DNA of 64,000 bases from Paenibacillus selenitireducens (GTDB lineage Bacteria; Bacillota; Bacilli; Paenibacillales; Paenibacillaceae), in the NCBI RefSeq assembly GCF_002021565.1, contig NZ_MSZX01000002.1, positions 62,027 to 126,026 of the forward strand, read 5' to 3'. Position 1 is the stretch's first letter; every line of letters starts with the position of its first letter. A program made the position numbers and the translations under genes. A model generated the notes under the pieces. That model made no database searches. It was not told the origin of the DNA and saw only the letters and a program-made list of their open reading frames with translations. Positions 18,310 to 27,855 of the stretch are shown here, in pieces.

Positions 18310-19341
18310 ATGAAAGTATGGATGTGGCCGAAATCGAGTGAGTTGAATTTTTACAATGATTTATTAACAAATTCGCTGTGCGGTGCGGGAATGGACATTA
18401 GGGATTTGAAGCATGGCAAGTTGTTCTTAAAGGTTGGCCAAGCCAAATCGGGCGATATTGTCCATATTCATTGGATGCACCATGCTTACCAGAATCGAAA
18501 TCCATTATTGTTTATCGTGAAATCATTCATTTTTACGATGACGATGATTTATTTGAAGCTGCGGAATATCCAGTTGATTTGGACGATTCATAATCTGTAT
18601 CCGCATAATGCGAAGCATCACAGCATGGAACGTTTCATGCGTCGATTGATATGCCGTTTCTGCAGCAAATTGATTGTCGCCTCGGAGTCGATCAAGCGGA
18701 AAGTGATCGCTGAATTTGGTGTTCCAGCGAAGAAGTTGTTTGTGGTGAAACATGGTCATTATTTGGGCGTATACAAGCGGAATGGCCGTAATTTCAGAGA
18801 AGAATACGATATTCGCGAGGATGCCGATGTCTACTTATTTCTCGGTGCAATCCAAGCCTATAAGGGTGTCGAGGATCTCATTGAAGCTTTTAATGCCGTG
18901 AAGACGAAGCAAACCTATCTCATCATAGCGGGCAAAGCTAACCAAGAAATGCAGGAGTATCTGAAGCGTGTTCAGGATATCGATCATATCATTTTGGAGT
19001 TACGCTTTATTCCGAATGAATCCATCGCGGATCTGATCAGCGCTGTGGATGTTATGGTGATGCCCTACAAAGAGATTACGACTTCGGGTTCCGCCATCCT
19101 TGGGCTGTCGTTCAAGAAGCTGATTGTCATGCCAAACAATGATTTCATTGATGAATATTTCAAGGAAGATATGGTTGTTCGATACGATCCAGCAGATGAT
19201 ACCGGGCTAAAAAACGCGATGAAAGTGGCATTGAATATGAAAAATGAGAACAAATCACCAAATTACGATGAAGTACTAAAGGAGTTAGAATGGAGCACCA
19301 TTGCGCAGCAGATCAAAAATGTTTATCAAGGATGGGGATGA
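18310..19341 (+). CDS. Glycosyltransferase, GT-B fold (4)
   Basis: A 343-residue cytoplasmic GT-B protein. The first half has VHIHWMHHAY and LIWTIHNLYPH, which is characteristic of GumH/AceA-like and related mannosyl- or glucosyltransferases; the second half has LFLGAIQAYKGVEDLIEAF and PYKEITTSGSAILGLSF. The latter departs from a classic EX7E motif but matches this subgroup. AGGGAGAG lies just before ATG 18310, and the next gene starts 3 bp after its stop. Confidence 0.85.
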   Translation: MKVWMWPKSSELNFYNDLLTNSLCGAGMDIRDLKHGKLFLKVGQAKSGDIVHIHWMHHAYQNRNPLLFIVKSFIFTMTMIYLKLRNIQLIWTIHNLYPHNAKHHSMERFMRRLICRFCSKLIVASESIKRKVIAEFGVPAKKLFVVKHGHYLGVYKRNGRNFREEYDIREDADVYLFLGAIQAYKGVEDLIEAFNAVKTKQTYLIIAGKANQEMQEYLKRVQDIDHIILELRFIPNESIADLISAVDVMVMPYKEITTSGSAILGLSFKKLIVMPNNDFIDEYFKEDMVVRYDPADDTGLKNAMKVALNMKNENKSPNYDEVLKELEWSTIAQQIKNVYQGWG

Positions 19342-19344
19342 TCA

Positions 19345-20250
19345 ATGAGGATCACAGTAACGGTAGCCATTTGCACGCATAATCGCGCGAAGGATACAGG
19401 AGAAGCGATTGAGAGTGTCTTGCGTCAAAATTATGCTAGCGAGGAAATTGAAATTGTCGTGGTTGATAATCGATCGACAGATGATACGGCTAAGGTGGTG
19501 AATGATTTAAGGAAGCGGCACGGTTCAAGGATACGATATATTTTCGAAGAAAAACTTGGATTATCGGTTGCGCGTAATCGGGCAATTCGGGAGGCGATAG
19601 GTAAATACATTCTTTTTCTAGATGATGATGCGCTTGCTTCGAGTGACTGGGTGCGGAACATTGTTGACGTGTTTGAGCGTGATTCGACGATTGGATGTGT
19701 CGGAGGCAAAATCGATCCGATCTGGGAAGCCGGGGAGCCAGCCTGGATTCCGGAGGAATATCGATCGGTATTCACGATTCTCGATTATTCGAATGAAGTG
19801 AAGGAAATGCCGTCTCCGTCGATCCCCTATGGTGCAAATGTTGCTTTTCGCATGAGTGTCTTCCATCATATCAAGCCATTTCGTGAAGACTTGGGACGTG
19901 TCGGAACAAATCTATTATCCAGCGAAGAAAGCGAGCTGATTGCTAGATTACGCGGAGGCTACAAGGTGTACTATACACCATTCGCACCGGTTCAACACAA
20001 AATCGCCAAAGAACGAACGACAAAGAAATGGTTCTTGAAACGGATTTTCTGGCAGGGCGTAAGTGATGCGGTGAAACGAAAGGATAAAGGCTTCATCGCC
20101 GTCCTAAAGAACACGGTTCGAATGCTCCAGGCGATTTTATCCTCGCTGCTCTCGATCTTTCATTTCAAGACTTTTATCCGACAAGTCGTTAAAATATGTT
20201 ACCGCAACGGTTCACTCGTGGGTATCTTGCGATATAACGGTAGGGGTTGA
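19345..20250 (+). CDS. Glycosyltransferase, GT2 family (5)
   Basis: The 301-residue protein has a GT-A fold of the GT2 family: VAICTHNRAKDTGEAIESVL at the N-terminus, VVVDNRSTDDT, and the DxD metal site LFLDDDA. A C-terminal hydrophobic helix (about 255-275) may associate it with the membrane. GT2 enzymes invert configuration. It is the fifth transferase after the priming enzyme, so the repeat unit may contain about six sugars if each acts once. Confidence 0.9.
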   Translation: MRITVTVAICTHNRAKDTGEAIESVLRQNYASEEIEIVVVDNRSTDDTAKVVNDLRKRHGSRIRYIFEEKLGLSVARNRAIREAIGKYILFLDDDALASSDWVRNIVDVFERDSTIGCVGGKIDPIWEAGEPAWIPEEYRSVFTILDYSNEVKEMPSPSIPYGANVAFRMSVFHHIKPFREDLGRVGTNLLSSEESELIARLRGGYKVYYTPFAPVQHKIAKERTTKKWFLKRIFWQGVSDAVKRKDKGFIAVLKNTVRMLQAILSSLLSIFHFKTFIRQVVKICYRNGSLVGILRYNGRG

Positions 20251-20259
20251 AGTTAGGTT

Positions 20260-21612
20260 ATGGCAGAGCTCACCATGCATAAAGCGTTAAAGGGTAGTGG
20301 ACTATTTCAAACAATACTGCGTACGAGTGCAACGAATCTTCTGGTTATGATCATCAGTACGCTGACGTCCATAGTAAGTGCTCGGATGTTCGGGGTCGTG
20401 GGCAAAGGGGAGTTTTCGGCTATTCTTTTTTGGCCAACACTGCTCGCAGGACTTGTTGGATTTGGTCTTCCAACCTCACTAATCTATAACTTGAAGCAAA
20501 ATAAAGGTAACGGAGCTGATTTCGTACGGGCTGGCTTCCTGTTTCAGATCCCAGTCAGTGTGATTGTTGGTATCGTCGCTTGGATCTGGCTGCCAGCATG
20601 GCTTGGGAATTATCCGGAGGCTGTTATTCAGACGGCTAGGTGGTACACGGTCCTGATGCTTCCTATATTGCTTGCGGTCAATTTAATATCTGCGCTGGCA
20701 CAGAGTACAGGGAAATTTAATGTATACAACGGCGTTCGATTATTTTTCCCGTTAATCAATCTAGTAGGACTTTTGATGCTCTGGTCGATGAATAATTTAA
20801 GCCTTCATTCCGCTGCACTGGTGTTTCTTGTAACCAGTGTATTTGTCATTTTGTGGGCCTTATACAGCATAAGAGACGAGCTTCGAATTAAGTGGTTCAA
20901 GGGACTGGGCAATCTGCAAGCGGCTAAGACATTGTTCGGCTACGGCAGCAAAGTATTTGGCGTGGAGCTGCTCGGGACGCTGTATTCTCAATTCGATAAA
21001 ATTATTATTCTTTCGATGTTAACCGCAAGAGACTTAGGACTATACACCGTAGTCTATGCGCTATCTCGTGTATTCAACGTTGTTCAGACAGCCATTACGA
21101 ACGTGATTTTCCCGAAGGTAACCGGCATGGATAAGGATGCGATTATTGCGACGGTGGGTCGGGCGTTCCGGCTTTCGATGCTCTTGATGACGATTGTGGT
21201 TATTCCGTGTATGTTCATCGGCCGATATCTAATGGGTGTATTGTTCGGTGCACCTTTTTTAGAGGCGAGCGGGGCCTTTTACATCCTATCTATTGAATGT
21301 ATTCTCGGAGGTGGTTCATGGATTCTAGCCTCCTCATTTAATGCGATGGGAAGACCTGGGCTGGTATTAGTACGTCAGCTTATTGCCCTGGCCGTAACGA
21401 TTGGGTTGTTCTTCGTGTTTACGCCATTATACGGGTTGAACGGCATTGCGATTGCGTTACTGATTGGTGCTATCATTCGTTTGGCGGTGACGATGGCAGC
21501 GATGCGGATCGTCTTTCAGGTGAAGATCAGTGGCATGTTGTTCGACAAGAACGATTTTCGTTTTCTAGTAGACCAAATAAAAGATAAAACAAAAGGCAAA
21601 GGAGCGCGCTGA
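20260..21612 (+). CDS. Oligosaccharide flippase Wzx (PST/MOP family)
   Basis: The 450-residue protein has about twelve to fourteen membrane segments and the N-terminal pattern SATNLLVMIISTLTSIVSARMFGVVGKGEF typical of Wzx translocases, shortened here to its core IVSARMFGVVGKGEF. It should flip the lipid-linked repeat unit to the outer leaflet for Wzy. It differs from the MurJ-like protein at 496 and lies among glycosyltransferase genes. The ribosome-binding site is weak (GTTAGG), so it may depend on coupling with the upstream gene. Confidence 0.88.
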   Translation: MAELTMHKALKGSGLFQTILRTSATNLLVMIISTLTSIVSARMFGVVGKGEFSAILFWPTLLAGLVGFGLPTSLIYNLKQNKGNGADFVRAGFLFQIPVSVIVGIVAWIWLPAWLGNYPEAVIQTARWYTVLMLPILLAVNLISALAQSTGKFNVYNGVRLFFPLINLVGLLMLWSMNNLSLHSAALVFLVTSVFVILWALYSIRDELRIKWFKGLGNLQAAKTLFGYGSKVFGVELLGTLYSQFDKIIILSMLTARDLGLYTVVYALSRVFNVVQTAITNVIFPKVTGMDKDAIIATVGRAFRLSMLLMTIVVIPCMFIGRYLMGVLFGAPFLEASGAFYILSIECILGGGSWILASSFNAMGRPGLVLVRQLIALAVTIGLFFVFTPLYGLNGIAIALLIGAIIRLAVTMAAMRIVFQVKISGMLFDKNDFRFLVDQIKDKTKGKGAR

Positions 21613-21613
21613 C

Positions 21614-22624
21614 ATGCGAGAGAAACCGAATATGCATCCGATGGATGCATTGAAAAAACGGCTTAGACTTATTTTGAATGTCATCCCCTCGGGATCAAGC
21701 ATTTATTATATTGATTATCCTGTGTATAACAATGGCGGGGATTTGTTGATCATGAAGGGCGCAGAGGCGTTTTTTAGAGACAACAATATCCACGTTCAAG
21801 CGCGCTATAGTGTGCTTGATTTTCCCGAGAAGCTAATGATTCCGAAAGATCAGATCATCGTTCTTCAGGGCGGAGGAAATTTTGGGGATTTATATCCCGT
21901 ACATCAGAAATTGCGTGAGAAAATCGTGGCTGAATATCCCGACAATCGGATTGTATTGCTGCCTCAGACGATCTTTTATAAGGAAGAATCGGAATACGAT
22001 CGCACGGCGGAGCTATTTAATAAACATCGAGATGCTCATCTCTTCGTAAGAGATACATTGACCTATGAGTTGGCAATACAGAAATTTCACGGGTGCGGCG
22101 TCTATTTATGCCCTGATATGGCGCATCAACTATGGCCCATTTCGCCAACAAGCAGCCCAGGAAAAGAACGACTATGCTTCTTCCGTACCGATATCGAGAA
22201 AACGAAGGATCAGCTGCAGTTCGAATCGGATGGGAAGGGAGATTTCTTAGACTGGGCTTCCTTATACAACCGAGTGGAGAAAAAATCGATCAAAATGATC
22301 GCGGGTGTTATGAAAAAAGGCAGCGGACCGTTACCGATGCATACGATCTGGGACAAGTATAGCGATTACTTGGTGAACAAAGCTGTTAAGCGTTTCAGTG
22401 ATTATCGGAACATACAGACGTCAAGACTCCATGGTCATATCCTAGCTTGCTTGATGGATAAGCCCAATATGCTGCTCGATAACTCCTATGGTAAAAACTC
22501 TAACTACTATAATACGTGGACCAGCGGAATCGAAACCGCCCAACTTGTCGTGAGTACCCCTAAGATGGCGAGACGAAATGAAGAAGCAACGCTTAAAAAA
22601 ACAAAGCTGATGCTTTCGAAGTGA
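21614..22624 (+). CDS. Polysaccharide pyruvyl transferase
   Basis: The 336-residue protein belongs to the family of EpsI/EpsO, CsaB and ExoV, which place pyruvate ketals on sugars using phosphoenolpyruvate. Visible motifs are NNGGDLLIMKGAE, VLQGGGNFGDLYP, LLPQTIFY and TSRLHGHILACLM. Pyruvylation would make the polymer acidic, as would the glucuronate implied by the UDP-glucose dehydrogenase. AAAGGAG precedes ATG 21614. Its last residues are encoded within a short repeated sequence (22597-22648). Confidence 0.92.
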   Translation: MREKPNMHPMDALKKRLRLILNVIPSGSSIYYIDYPVYNNGGDLLIMKGAEAFFRDNNIHVQARYSVLDFPEKLMIPKDQIIVLQGGGNFGDLYPVHQKLREKIVAEYPDNRIVLLPQTIFYKEESEYDRTAELFNKHRDAHLFVRDTLTYELAIQKFHGCGVYLCPDMAHQLWPISPTSSPGKERLCFFRTDIEKTKDQLQFESDGKGDFLDWASLYNRVEKKSIKMIAGVMKKGSGPLPMHTIWDKYSDYLVNKAVKRFSDYRNIQTSRLHGHILACLMDKPNMLLDNSYGKNSNYYNTWTSGIETAQLVVSTPKMARRNEEATLKKTKLMLSK

Positions 22625-22648
22625 ACTAACAAAACAAAGCTGATGCTT
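22597..22648. repeat. 18-bp direct repeat at the end of the pyruvyl transferase gene
   Basis: AAAACAAAGCTGATGCTT occurs at 22597-22614 and again at 22631-22648, 34 bp apart. Each copy is followed by a small dyad (TTTCGAAGTG; TTACGATGTAAG). The first copy contains the final codons of the gene. Confidence 0.85.
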
Positions 22649-22655
22649 ACGATGT

Positions 22656-22703
22656 AAGTTTTTATGCGAAGTAAAAGCAAGAAGTCGAGCTACATAAAAA
22701 CTT
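22656..22703 (+). repeat. Inverted repeat ahead of manC
   Basis: An 11-bp perfect inverted repeat, AAGTTTTTATG (22656-22666) and CATAAAAACTT (22693-22703), encloses 26 bases. The hairpin would end 2 bases before the manC ribosome-binding site AGGAGG. It lacks a terminator-like GC stem. Confidence 0.7.
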
Positions 22704-22718
22704 TTAGGAGGAGTCACT

Positions 22719-24086
22719 ATGAAAATTGTTCTTCTATCCGGGGGATCAGGTAAACGCCTATGGCCGTTATCGAATGAATCACGCTCCAAGCAATTTTTGA
22801 AGGTGCTGGGAAATGCGGATGGTGAGCGAGAATCGATGGTACAGCGCGTATGGGGGCAGATTTCTAGAGCTGGACTTCGCGATCATGCCTATATCGCCAC
22901 GAGTAAATCTCAAGTTGAAATGATTCAATGCCAACTCGGCAATGAGGTCGATGTTATCGTTGAGCCGGAGCGAAGAGATACCTTTCCTGCGATCGCCTTG
23001 GCAGCTACCTATTTATACTCGGTGCAAAGCGTTAGCCTAAATGAGACTGTCGTTGTTATGCCTGTTGATCCGTACGTGGAGGAGTCGTTCTTCCATAAGA
23101 TGAAGGAGCTTGATCAGGTTCTTAACGAATCGGGTGCGGATTTGGCGCTTATGGGCGTAAAACCAACGTATCCATCTGAGAAATACGGATATATCGTTCC
23201 AAATATCGGTACACAGGCTGAAGAGCCTTTCATAACCGTACATAGTTTTCGAGAGAAACCCCGCGAGGAAGAAGCGGCAGCCATGATTGAGCAGGCTGCG
23301 CTTTGGAACTGCGGTGTTTTTGCTTTTAAGCTGGATTTCCTCATTAATATGCTAATCGAGAATGGATATCCGATCCAATACGACGAGATGTCGAGGCAGT
23401 ACGGAAGGCTTCCGAAGAATAGCTTTGACTACGAAATCGTGGAGAAAGCGAATCATATCGTCGCGCTGCCTTATCAGGGGGAGTGGAAGGATCTGGGTAC
23501 GTGGAACACGCTTACGGAAGAGATTGAGAGCTCGCTCATCGGTAAAGGAATCCTTAGTGGTGAATCTCATAATACACATGTCATCAATGAACTTGATATC
23601 CCGATTACGCTTCTTAACCTATCCAACGTTGTCGTTGCCGCAAGTCCGGATGGCATTCTGGTCTCGGACAAGGCCGCAAGTCCGATGATTAAAGAGGTGA
23701 TGAAACATGCAGATCAGCGGCCGATGTATGAGGAGCGGCGCTGGGGACGTTACCGCGTACTCGATTATTTGAAATATCCAGATGGAAAAGAAGTGTTGAC
23801 CAAACGAATCTGTATCGCACCGGGCCAGAATTTAAGTTATCAATATCATCTGCTTCGAGATGAGGTATGGACGGTCATTGCAGGTTCTGGGGAAATGGTT
23901 CTCAATGGTAAGCACTTCTTAGTGAATTCAGGAGATGTCTTAGTTATTGCGAAAGACACTAGACATAGCCTGCGTGCAGAAACGGAAATGGAAATCATCG
24001 AGGTACAGACCGGGACGGAGCTTATAGAAGAGGATATTGTGAGGCTCGCCTTTGATTGGAATGAGATTAAACAACTGTGCACCTAG
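22719..24086 (+). CDS. manC: Mannose-1-phosphate guanylyltransferase / mannose-6-phosphate isomerase
   Basis: The 455-residue bifunctional-type enzyme makes GDP-mannose. The N-terminal nucleotidyltransferase domain has LLSGGSGKRLWPLS, EPERRDTFPAIALA and VMPVDPYV; the C-terminal cupin domain (from about 345) has GRYRVLDYL, GQNLSYQYHLLRDEVW and the isomerase-type KDTRHSL. A strong AGGAGG lies 7 bp before ATG 22719. Mannose, or a sugar derived from GDP-mannose, is therefore a likely component of the polymer. No phosphomannomutase gene is present in the window. Confidence 0.92.
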   Translation: MKIVLLSGGSGKRLWPLSNESRSKQFLKVLGNADGERESMVQRVWGQISRAGLRDHAYIATSKSQVEMIQCQLGNEVDVIVEPERRDTFPAIALAATYLYSVQSVSLNETVVVMPVDPYVEESFFHKMKELDQVLNESGADLALMGVKPTYPSEKYGYIVPNIGTQAEEPFITVHSFREKPREEEAAAMIEQAALWNCGVFAFKLDFLINMLIENGYPIQYDEMSRQYGRLPKNSFDYEIVEKANHIVALPYQGEWKDLGTWNTLTEEIESSLIGKGILSGESHNTHVINELDIPITLLNLSNVVVAASPDGILVSDKAASPMIKEVMKHADQRPMYEERRWGRYRVLDYLKYPDGKEVLTKRICIAPGQNLSYQYHLLRDEVWTVIAGSGEMVLNGKHFLVNSGDVLVIAKDTRHSLRAETEMEIIEVQTGTELIEEDIVRLAFDWNEIKQLCT

Positions 24087-24120
24087 TGAATGAAACAAAG
24101 CCAATGAAGGAGTGTTAAGA

Positions 24121-25455
24121 ATGAACATTACGGTTATCGGAACCGGTTATGTAGGACTTGTATCAGGCGTTTGTTATGCGGAGATCGGCAATCAGGTCAT
24201 CTGCGTCGATAAGGATCCACGCAAGATTGAAATGCTGAACGCAGGGGAGATCCCCATTTATGAGCCGGGATTGAAAGAATTGGCTGCGGTCAATCGCACA
24301 GCGGGGAAGCTATCGTTTACGGGAGATTTAGCTAGTGCTGTTCGACAATCGGACGTTATCATCATCGCGGTAGGTACGCCTCCGTTACCAAATGGCGAAG
24401 CCAATCTCGCGTTTATTGATCAAGTGGCTCTTGAAATCGCAGAAGCGATGAACGGACACAAAATAATTGCTGTGAAAAGCACGGTGCCTGTAGGAACGAA
24501 TGAACGGCTCGCCCAATTAATACGATCGCGCACGAATCACGATTTTGACAGTATCTCGCTGCCAGAGTTCTTGCGAGAGGGATCCGCGATTGAGGATACG
24601 CTGCATCCCGACCGGATCGTGATTGGAGCCGAATGCCAAAGCGCTGCCGATACGATGGTGCAGCTTCATAAGCCGTTGACGGAGCAAATCGTCGTGACGG
24701 ATATTCGTAGTGCCGAAATGATTAAATACGCGTCCAATGCCTTTCTAGCTACGAAAATCTCGTTTATTAACGAGATTGCGAACATTTGCGAGAAGGTCGG
24801 GGCGGACGTGACCAAGGTTGCGGAAGGGATGGGCCATGATAAACGGATTGGTCCGTCGTTCCTCAAGGCAGGAATTGGGTATGGAGGATCTTGTTTCCCA
24901 AAAGATACAAGTGCGCTCATTCAAATTGCGGGTCATGTCGATTATGAGTTCAAATTGCTGCGTTCTGTTGTGGAAGTGAATCAGGATCAGCGATTTAATG
25001 TCATTCGTAAGCTGGAGACCATTTTTCATGGCGAGTTGAAAGGGAAGACGGTTGCCGTATGGGGGTTAGCGTTCAAACCAAACACCGATGACGTGCGCGA
25101 TTCACCGGCTTTGGAGATCATTCAGCACTTGGTTGATCAGGGTGTGAAGGTAAAAGCCTACGATCCTATTGCGATGGATAGTTTCCAAGCTTTATTCGGT
25201 AAGGATGGCGTTGAATGGTGTTCGAGCGCGCTAGAAACGGCTCAAGATGCGGATGCGTTGTGCTTGTTGACGGAGTGGGATGAGTTCGCATCGGTAGATC
25301 TTTTAAGATTGCAAAATGTATTGAAACAGCCGATTCTCATAGACGGACGTAATGTGTTCAAAGAGGAGAATTTGTTAGGGACGGATTTCATCTATTACTC
25401 CGTGGGTCGTCCGAATCTAAATCAAGGTGTTAAACAGCCAATGCCTGTTTTGTAA
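24121..25455 (+). CDS. ugd: UDP-glucose 6-dehydrogenase
   Basis: This enzyme oxidises UDP-glucose to UDP-glucuronate with two NAD+. The 444-residue protein has the N-terminal Rossmann motif VIGTGYVG, the central domain and the catalytic GGSCFP loop (Cys258), plus AFKPNTDDVRDSPA in the C-terminal domain. AAGGAG at 24106-24111 fixes ATG 24121. BY-kinases phosphorylate Ugd in B. subtilis and other species, so the kinase of this locus may regulate it; that link is inference here. Confidence 0.95.
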   Translation: MNITVIGTGYVGLVSGVCYAEIGNQVICVDKDPRKIEMLNAGEIPIYEPGLKELAAVNRTAGKLSFTGDLASAVRQSDVIIIAVGTPPLPNGEANLAFIDQVALEIAEAMNGHKIIAVKSTVPVGTNERLAQLIRSRTNHDFDSISLPEFLREGSAIEDTLHPDRIVIGAECQSAADTMVQLHKPLTEQIVVTDIRSAEMIKYASNAFLATKISFINEIANICEKVGADVTKVAEGMGHDKRIGPSFLKAGIGYGGSCFPKDTSALIQIAGHVDYEFKLLRSVVEVNQDQRFNVIRKLETIFHGELKGKTVAVWGLAFKPNTDDVRDSPALEIIQHLVDQGVKVKAYDPIAMDSFQALFGKDGVEWCSSALETAQDADALCLLTEWDEFASVDLLRLQNVLKQPILIDGRNVFKEENLLGTDFIYYSVGRPNLNQGVKQPMPVL

Positions 25456-25488
25456 TTGCAATAACTATTCTATTAAGGGGTTGAAATC

Positions 25489-27783
25489 TTGAATAAGTTA
25501 ACGTTTACGAAGAAAATGACCGTGTCTACCATTGCAATATCTATGCTTGCGGTTTCGCTTGGAGGATTACCACTTAGTCAGAAAGGTTTCGCAGAGAAAC
25601 TAAATTTTATTCAAACGGTGAATGCTGCGGATGTATCGCCGTTGTCGGCATCCCTATTTGAGCAAATAAAAAAGTGGTATGCTGCTCTTGCAGCTGGAGG
25701 TCCGCAGGATGTACAGGATGTAATTAGCTTGCGGGATGAACTGGCCCAGTTTGATTGGATAGCCAATAAAGAACTGATTGATCCGATATGGAAAAAAGTG
25801 ATTGCTAAGCTTCCTGCTAATATCGATCAGGCGGAACTGAAGGCAAGTCTATCCCGTCTCATCAAGGCGATCGGCTCGATACAATCGATGGCGGATATCG
25901 AGGCACTTCGGACCAATCCTGAATTCCGAGCGACGCTGAAGCTGATCGCAGCTGCAGTTGGGGACGAGAACCTTAAAATGGATGATCTTTTGGTCTTCTT
26001 ATTTGGTGACGGTGGGAGCCGCGAGGGTTTGGAAGGAAAAGTTAGCAGCAAGCTTAGCAAAATGTCAGTGATGCAATTGATACAATTAATAGGCAATAGC
26101 AAAGGGATAACGGAGATTGTACTACAAGCGATGGATCAACAACTCCGTGAACCAGATGTCTATAAGATCAGCTCGATTCTTAAGAAATTGGATATTTCAT
26201 CGAAAGATATTAGAACGTTGGTGATGAACCTTCAGGCCAAACTTAAGAAGGGGGATGCCGCACTTCAGGCGTTAAGCTTTGCTTATCTACGTTCATCCAC
26301 ACAGGCATCAACAGAAATTAGTGAAAATGGACGTCAGCATGTATATCATTTGAAAATGTTTGGCGTGGATATTCCTTCTTTTGTATTGAAATGGTCGAAG
26401 GTATCGGGTAGCGAGCATGTGACGGTATACTCTAGTGGGATGGTCACGATCCCTGAAGGGGTTCAGAGCGGATCGGCCGTAATCCAAGCGAAGCTTGTTA
26501 GTCCAAATGGAGGACCTGCCAAAGTCATCTTCGAGAAAGAAGTGACACTGACAGATACTTCTGCTCCGGAAGAAAATGTGTTCCCTGTGGCGGAATACCT
26601 GAAACGACTGGAGAAGATTCGTATTGCGCTCGTTGCAGGAGGCTCTACTGATGTAAATAGTGTCCTGAAGTTGCGAGATGAGATTATGGGGCTTGATTTA
26701 GGAAAGAACCAGGCCTTGATTGATCCGATCTGGAAACCGATAGCGAAAAAACTTCCATCTTCCGTAGATCAAGCAGAGCTGAAGCGGAATTTGCTCCAGA
26801 TGATGCAAGCGATCGGATCCCTTCCATTTGATGTAGAAGCGTCTCAGTTGGAGTCGATTCGAGCGAACCCAGAATATCGGGCGACGTTGAAAACGATCGC
26901 GAAGGTTGCTGGAGTTCCTACACTTACCGTCGACGATATCCTCATTATGATGTTCGGCGATGGCAAAGCTCACGGAGGCGTAGAAGCAACCGTTCGTAAC
27001 ACGCTAGCTTCTATGAGCTCGAAAGAATTAGCCAAGGTATTAAATAGCAAAAATACGCTAGCCATCATTCAAAGCACAGCATTGGCAAAAGTACTCAATG
27101 ATACGAAGGGGTATACGCTAAGCAAGGCATTGTCGAATCTGGGTGTTAAACCGGCTGATGTAGCTACCGTGATACATCAAGTGAAGGATAAGCTTAAACA
27201 TGAGGAGTCGGCCTTTAAAGCACTGAGTGCGGCATTTGTTCGCTCCGAAACAGAATCAACGGTTAAGATCTCTGATCACGGACGTCAGCATCTATATGGT
27301 TTGACAGTCCAAGGCGTAGAACTACCTTCCTCTAGCCTGAAGTGGAAGAAAGTATCAGGAAGCAAGGATGTTAAGGTAGATTCGAACGGTAAAGTAACCA
27401 TTTCCAAGAAAGTTGCGACAGGAACCGCGGTGATTCAAGCATCTCTTGATAATTTCTTGGGAGGTAGCTCGAAGGTTATCTTTGAGAAAGAGATCACACT
27501 TGTAAACGACGATGCTGCGAATGATCCAAAAGTGTTGATCCAGAATATTCTGAAGTCATTCGAAGGTAAGTTAGCTGATATTAAAAAGAGATTCGATGCG
27601 ACAACCATAGATTCGGAAAAGGTTCAGTTCATTCTAGAAGTAATTCAAGCTGGAAATGATAGCTTCGAGCAGATTAATAAAGTAGAAGGGCCTAAAGGGC
27701 TTAAGAACGAAGCCATTAATAAGGTGAAAAAACAGGTTAATGAGATGATTAATGTAATCATCGATAGTTTAATGAAATTCTAA
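25489..27783 (+). CDS. Large secreted protein with two ~300-residue repeats and Ig-like segments
   Basis: The 764-residue protein has an N-terminal signal peptide (cleavage near residue 35 or 47). Two homologous halves follow, about residues 56-354 and 369-671. Each starts with a helical section (AGG..DV, LRDE, LIDPIWK, DQAELK, AIGS, NPE-RATLK), then a small FGDG segment, and ends in a beta-rich Ig-like part (GRQH-Y, WKKVSGS, KVIFEKE). A coiled helical tail closes it. No catalytic motif or cell-wall anchor is visible. TTG 25489 follows AAGGGG. It closes the EPS locus, so a surface or matrix role is plausible but unproven. Confidence 0.7.
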   Translation: MNKLTFTKKMTVSTIAISMLAVSLGGLPLSQKGFAEKLNFIQTVNAADVSPLSASLFEQIKKWYAALAAGGPQDVQDVISLRDELAQFDWIANKELIDPIWKKVIAKLPANIDQAELKASLSRLIKAIGSIQSMADIEALRTNPEFRATLKLIAAAVGDENLKMDDLLVFLFGDGGSREGLEGKVSSKLSKMSVMQLIQLIGNSKGITEIVLQAMDQQLREPDVYKISSILKKLDISSKDIRTLVMNLQAKLKKGDAALQALSFAYLRSSTQASTEISENGRQHVYHLKMFGVDIPSFVLKWSKVSGSEHVTVYSSGMVTIPEGVQSGSAVIQAKLVSPNGGPAKVIFEKEVTLTDTSAPEENVFPVAEYLKRLEKIRIALVAGGSTDVNSVLKLRDEIMGLDLGKNQALIDPIWKPIAKKLPSSVDQAELKRNLLQMMQAIGSLPFDVEASQLESIRANPEYRATLKTIAKVAGVPTLTVDDILIMMFGDGKAHGGVEATVRNTLASMSSKELAKVLNSKNTLAIIQSTALAKVLNDTKGYTLSKALSNLGVKPADVATVIHQVKDKLKHEESAFKALSAAFVRSETESTVKISDHGRQHLYGLTVQGVELPSSSLKWKKVSGSKDVKVDSNGKVTISKKVATGTAVIQASLDNFLGGSSKVIFEKEITLVNDDAANDPKVLIQNILKSFEGKLADIKKRFDATTIDSEKVQFILEVIQAGNDSFEQINKVEGPKGLKNEAINKVKKQVNEMINVIIDSLMKF

Positions 27784-27789
27784 ACATGA

Positions 27790-27819
27790 GCCAACCCTCC
27801 TTGAAGAAGGAGGGTTGGC
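27790..27819 (+). terminator. Strong hairpin after the repeat protein gene
   Basis: A perfect 13-bp stem (GCCAACCCTCCTT / AAGGAGGGTTGGC) has a GAAG tetraloop, but only CTATTCC follows instead of a clear T run. It may be an inefficient terminator or an RNA-stabilising hairpin, leaving some read-through into the next gene. Confidence 0.65.
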
Positions 27820-27855
27820 CTATTCCATATTTCACAAGAAAGTGGTGAGTGCATA

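Noticed and set aside
7529-25455. Recently acquired genomic island
   Set aside because: No integrase, IS element, tRNA or direct-repeat boundary is visible, and base composition is not clearly different. Transfer cannot be claimed.
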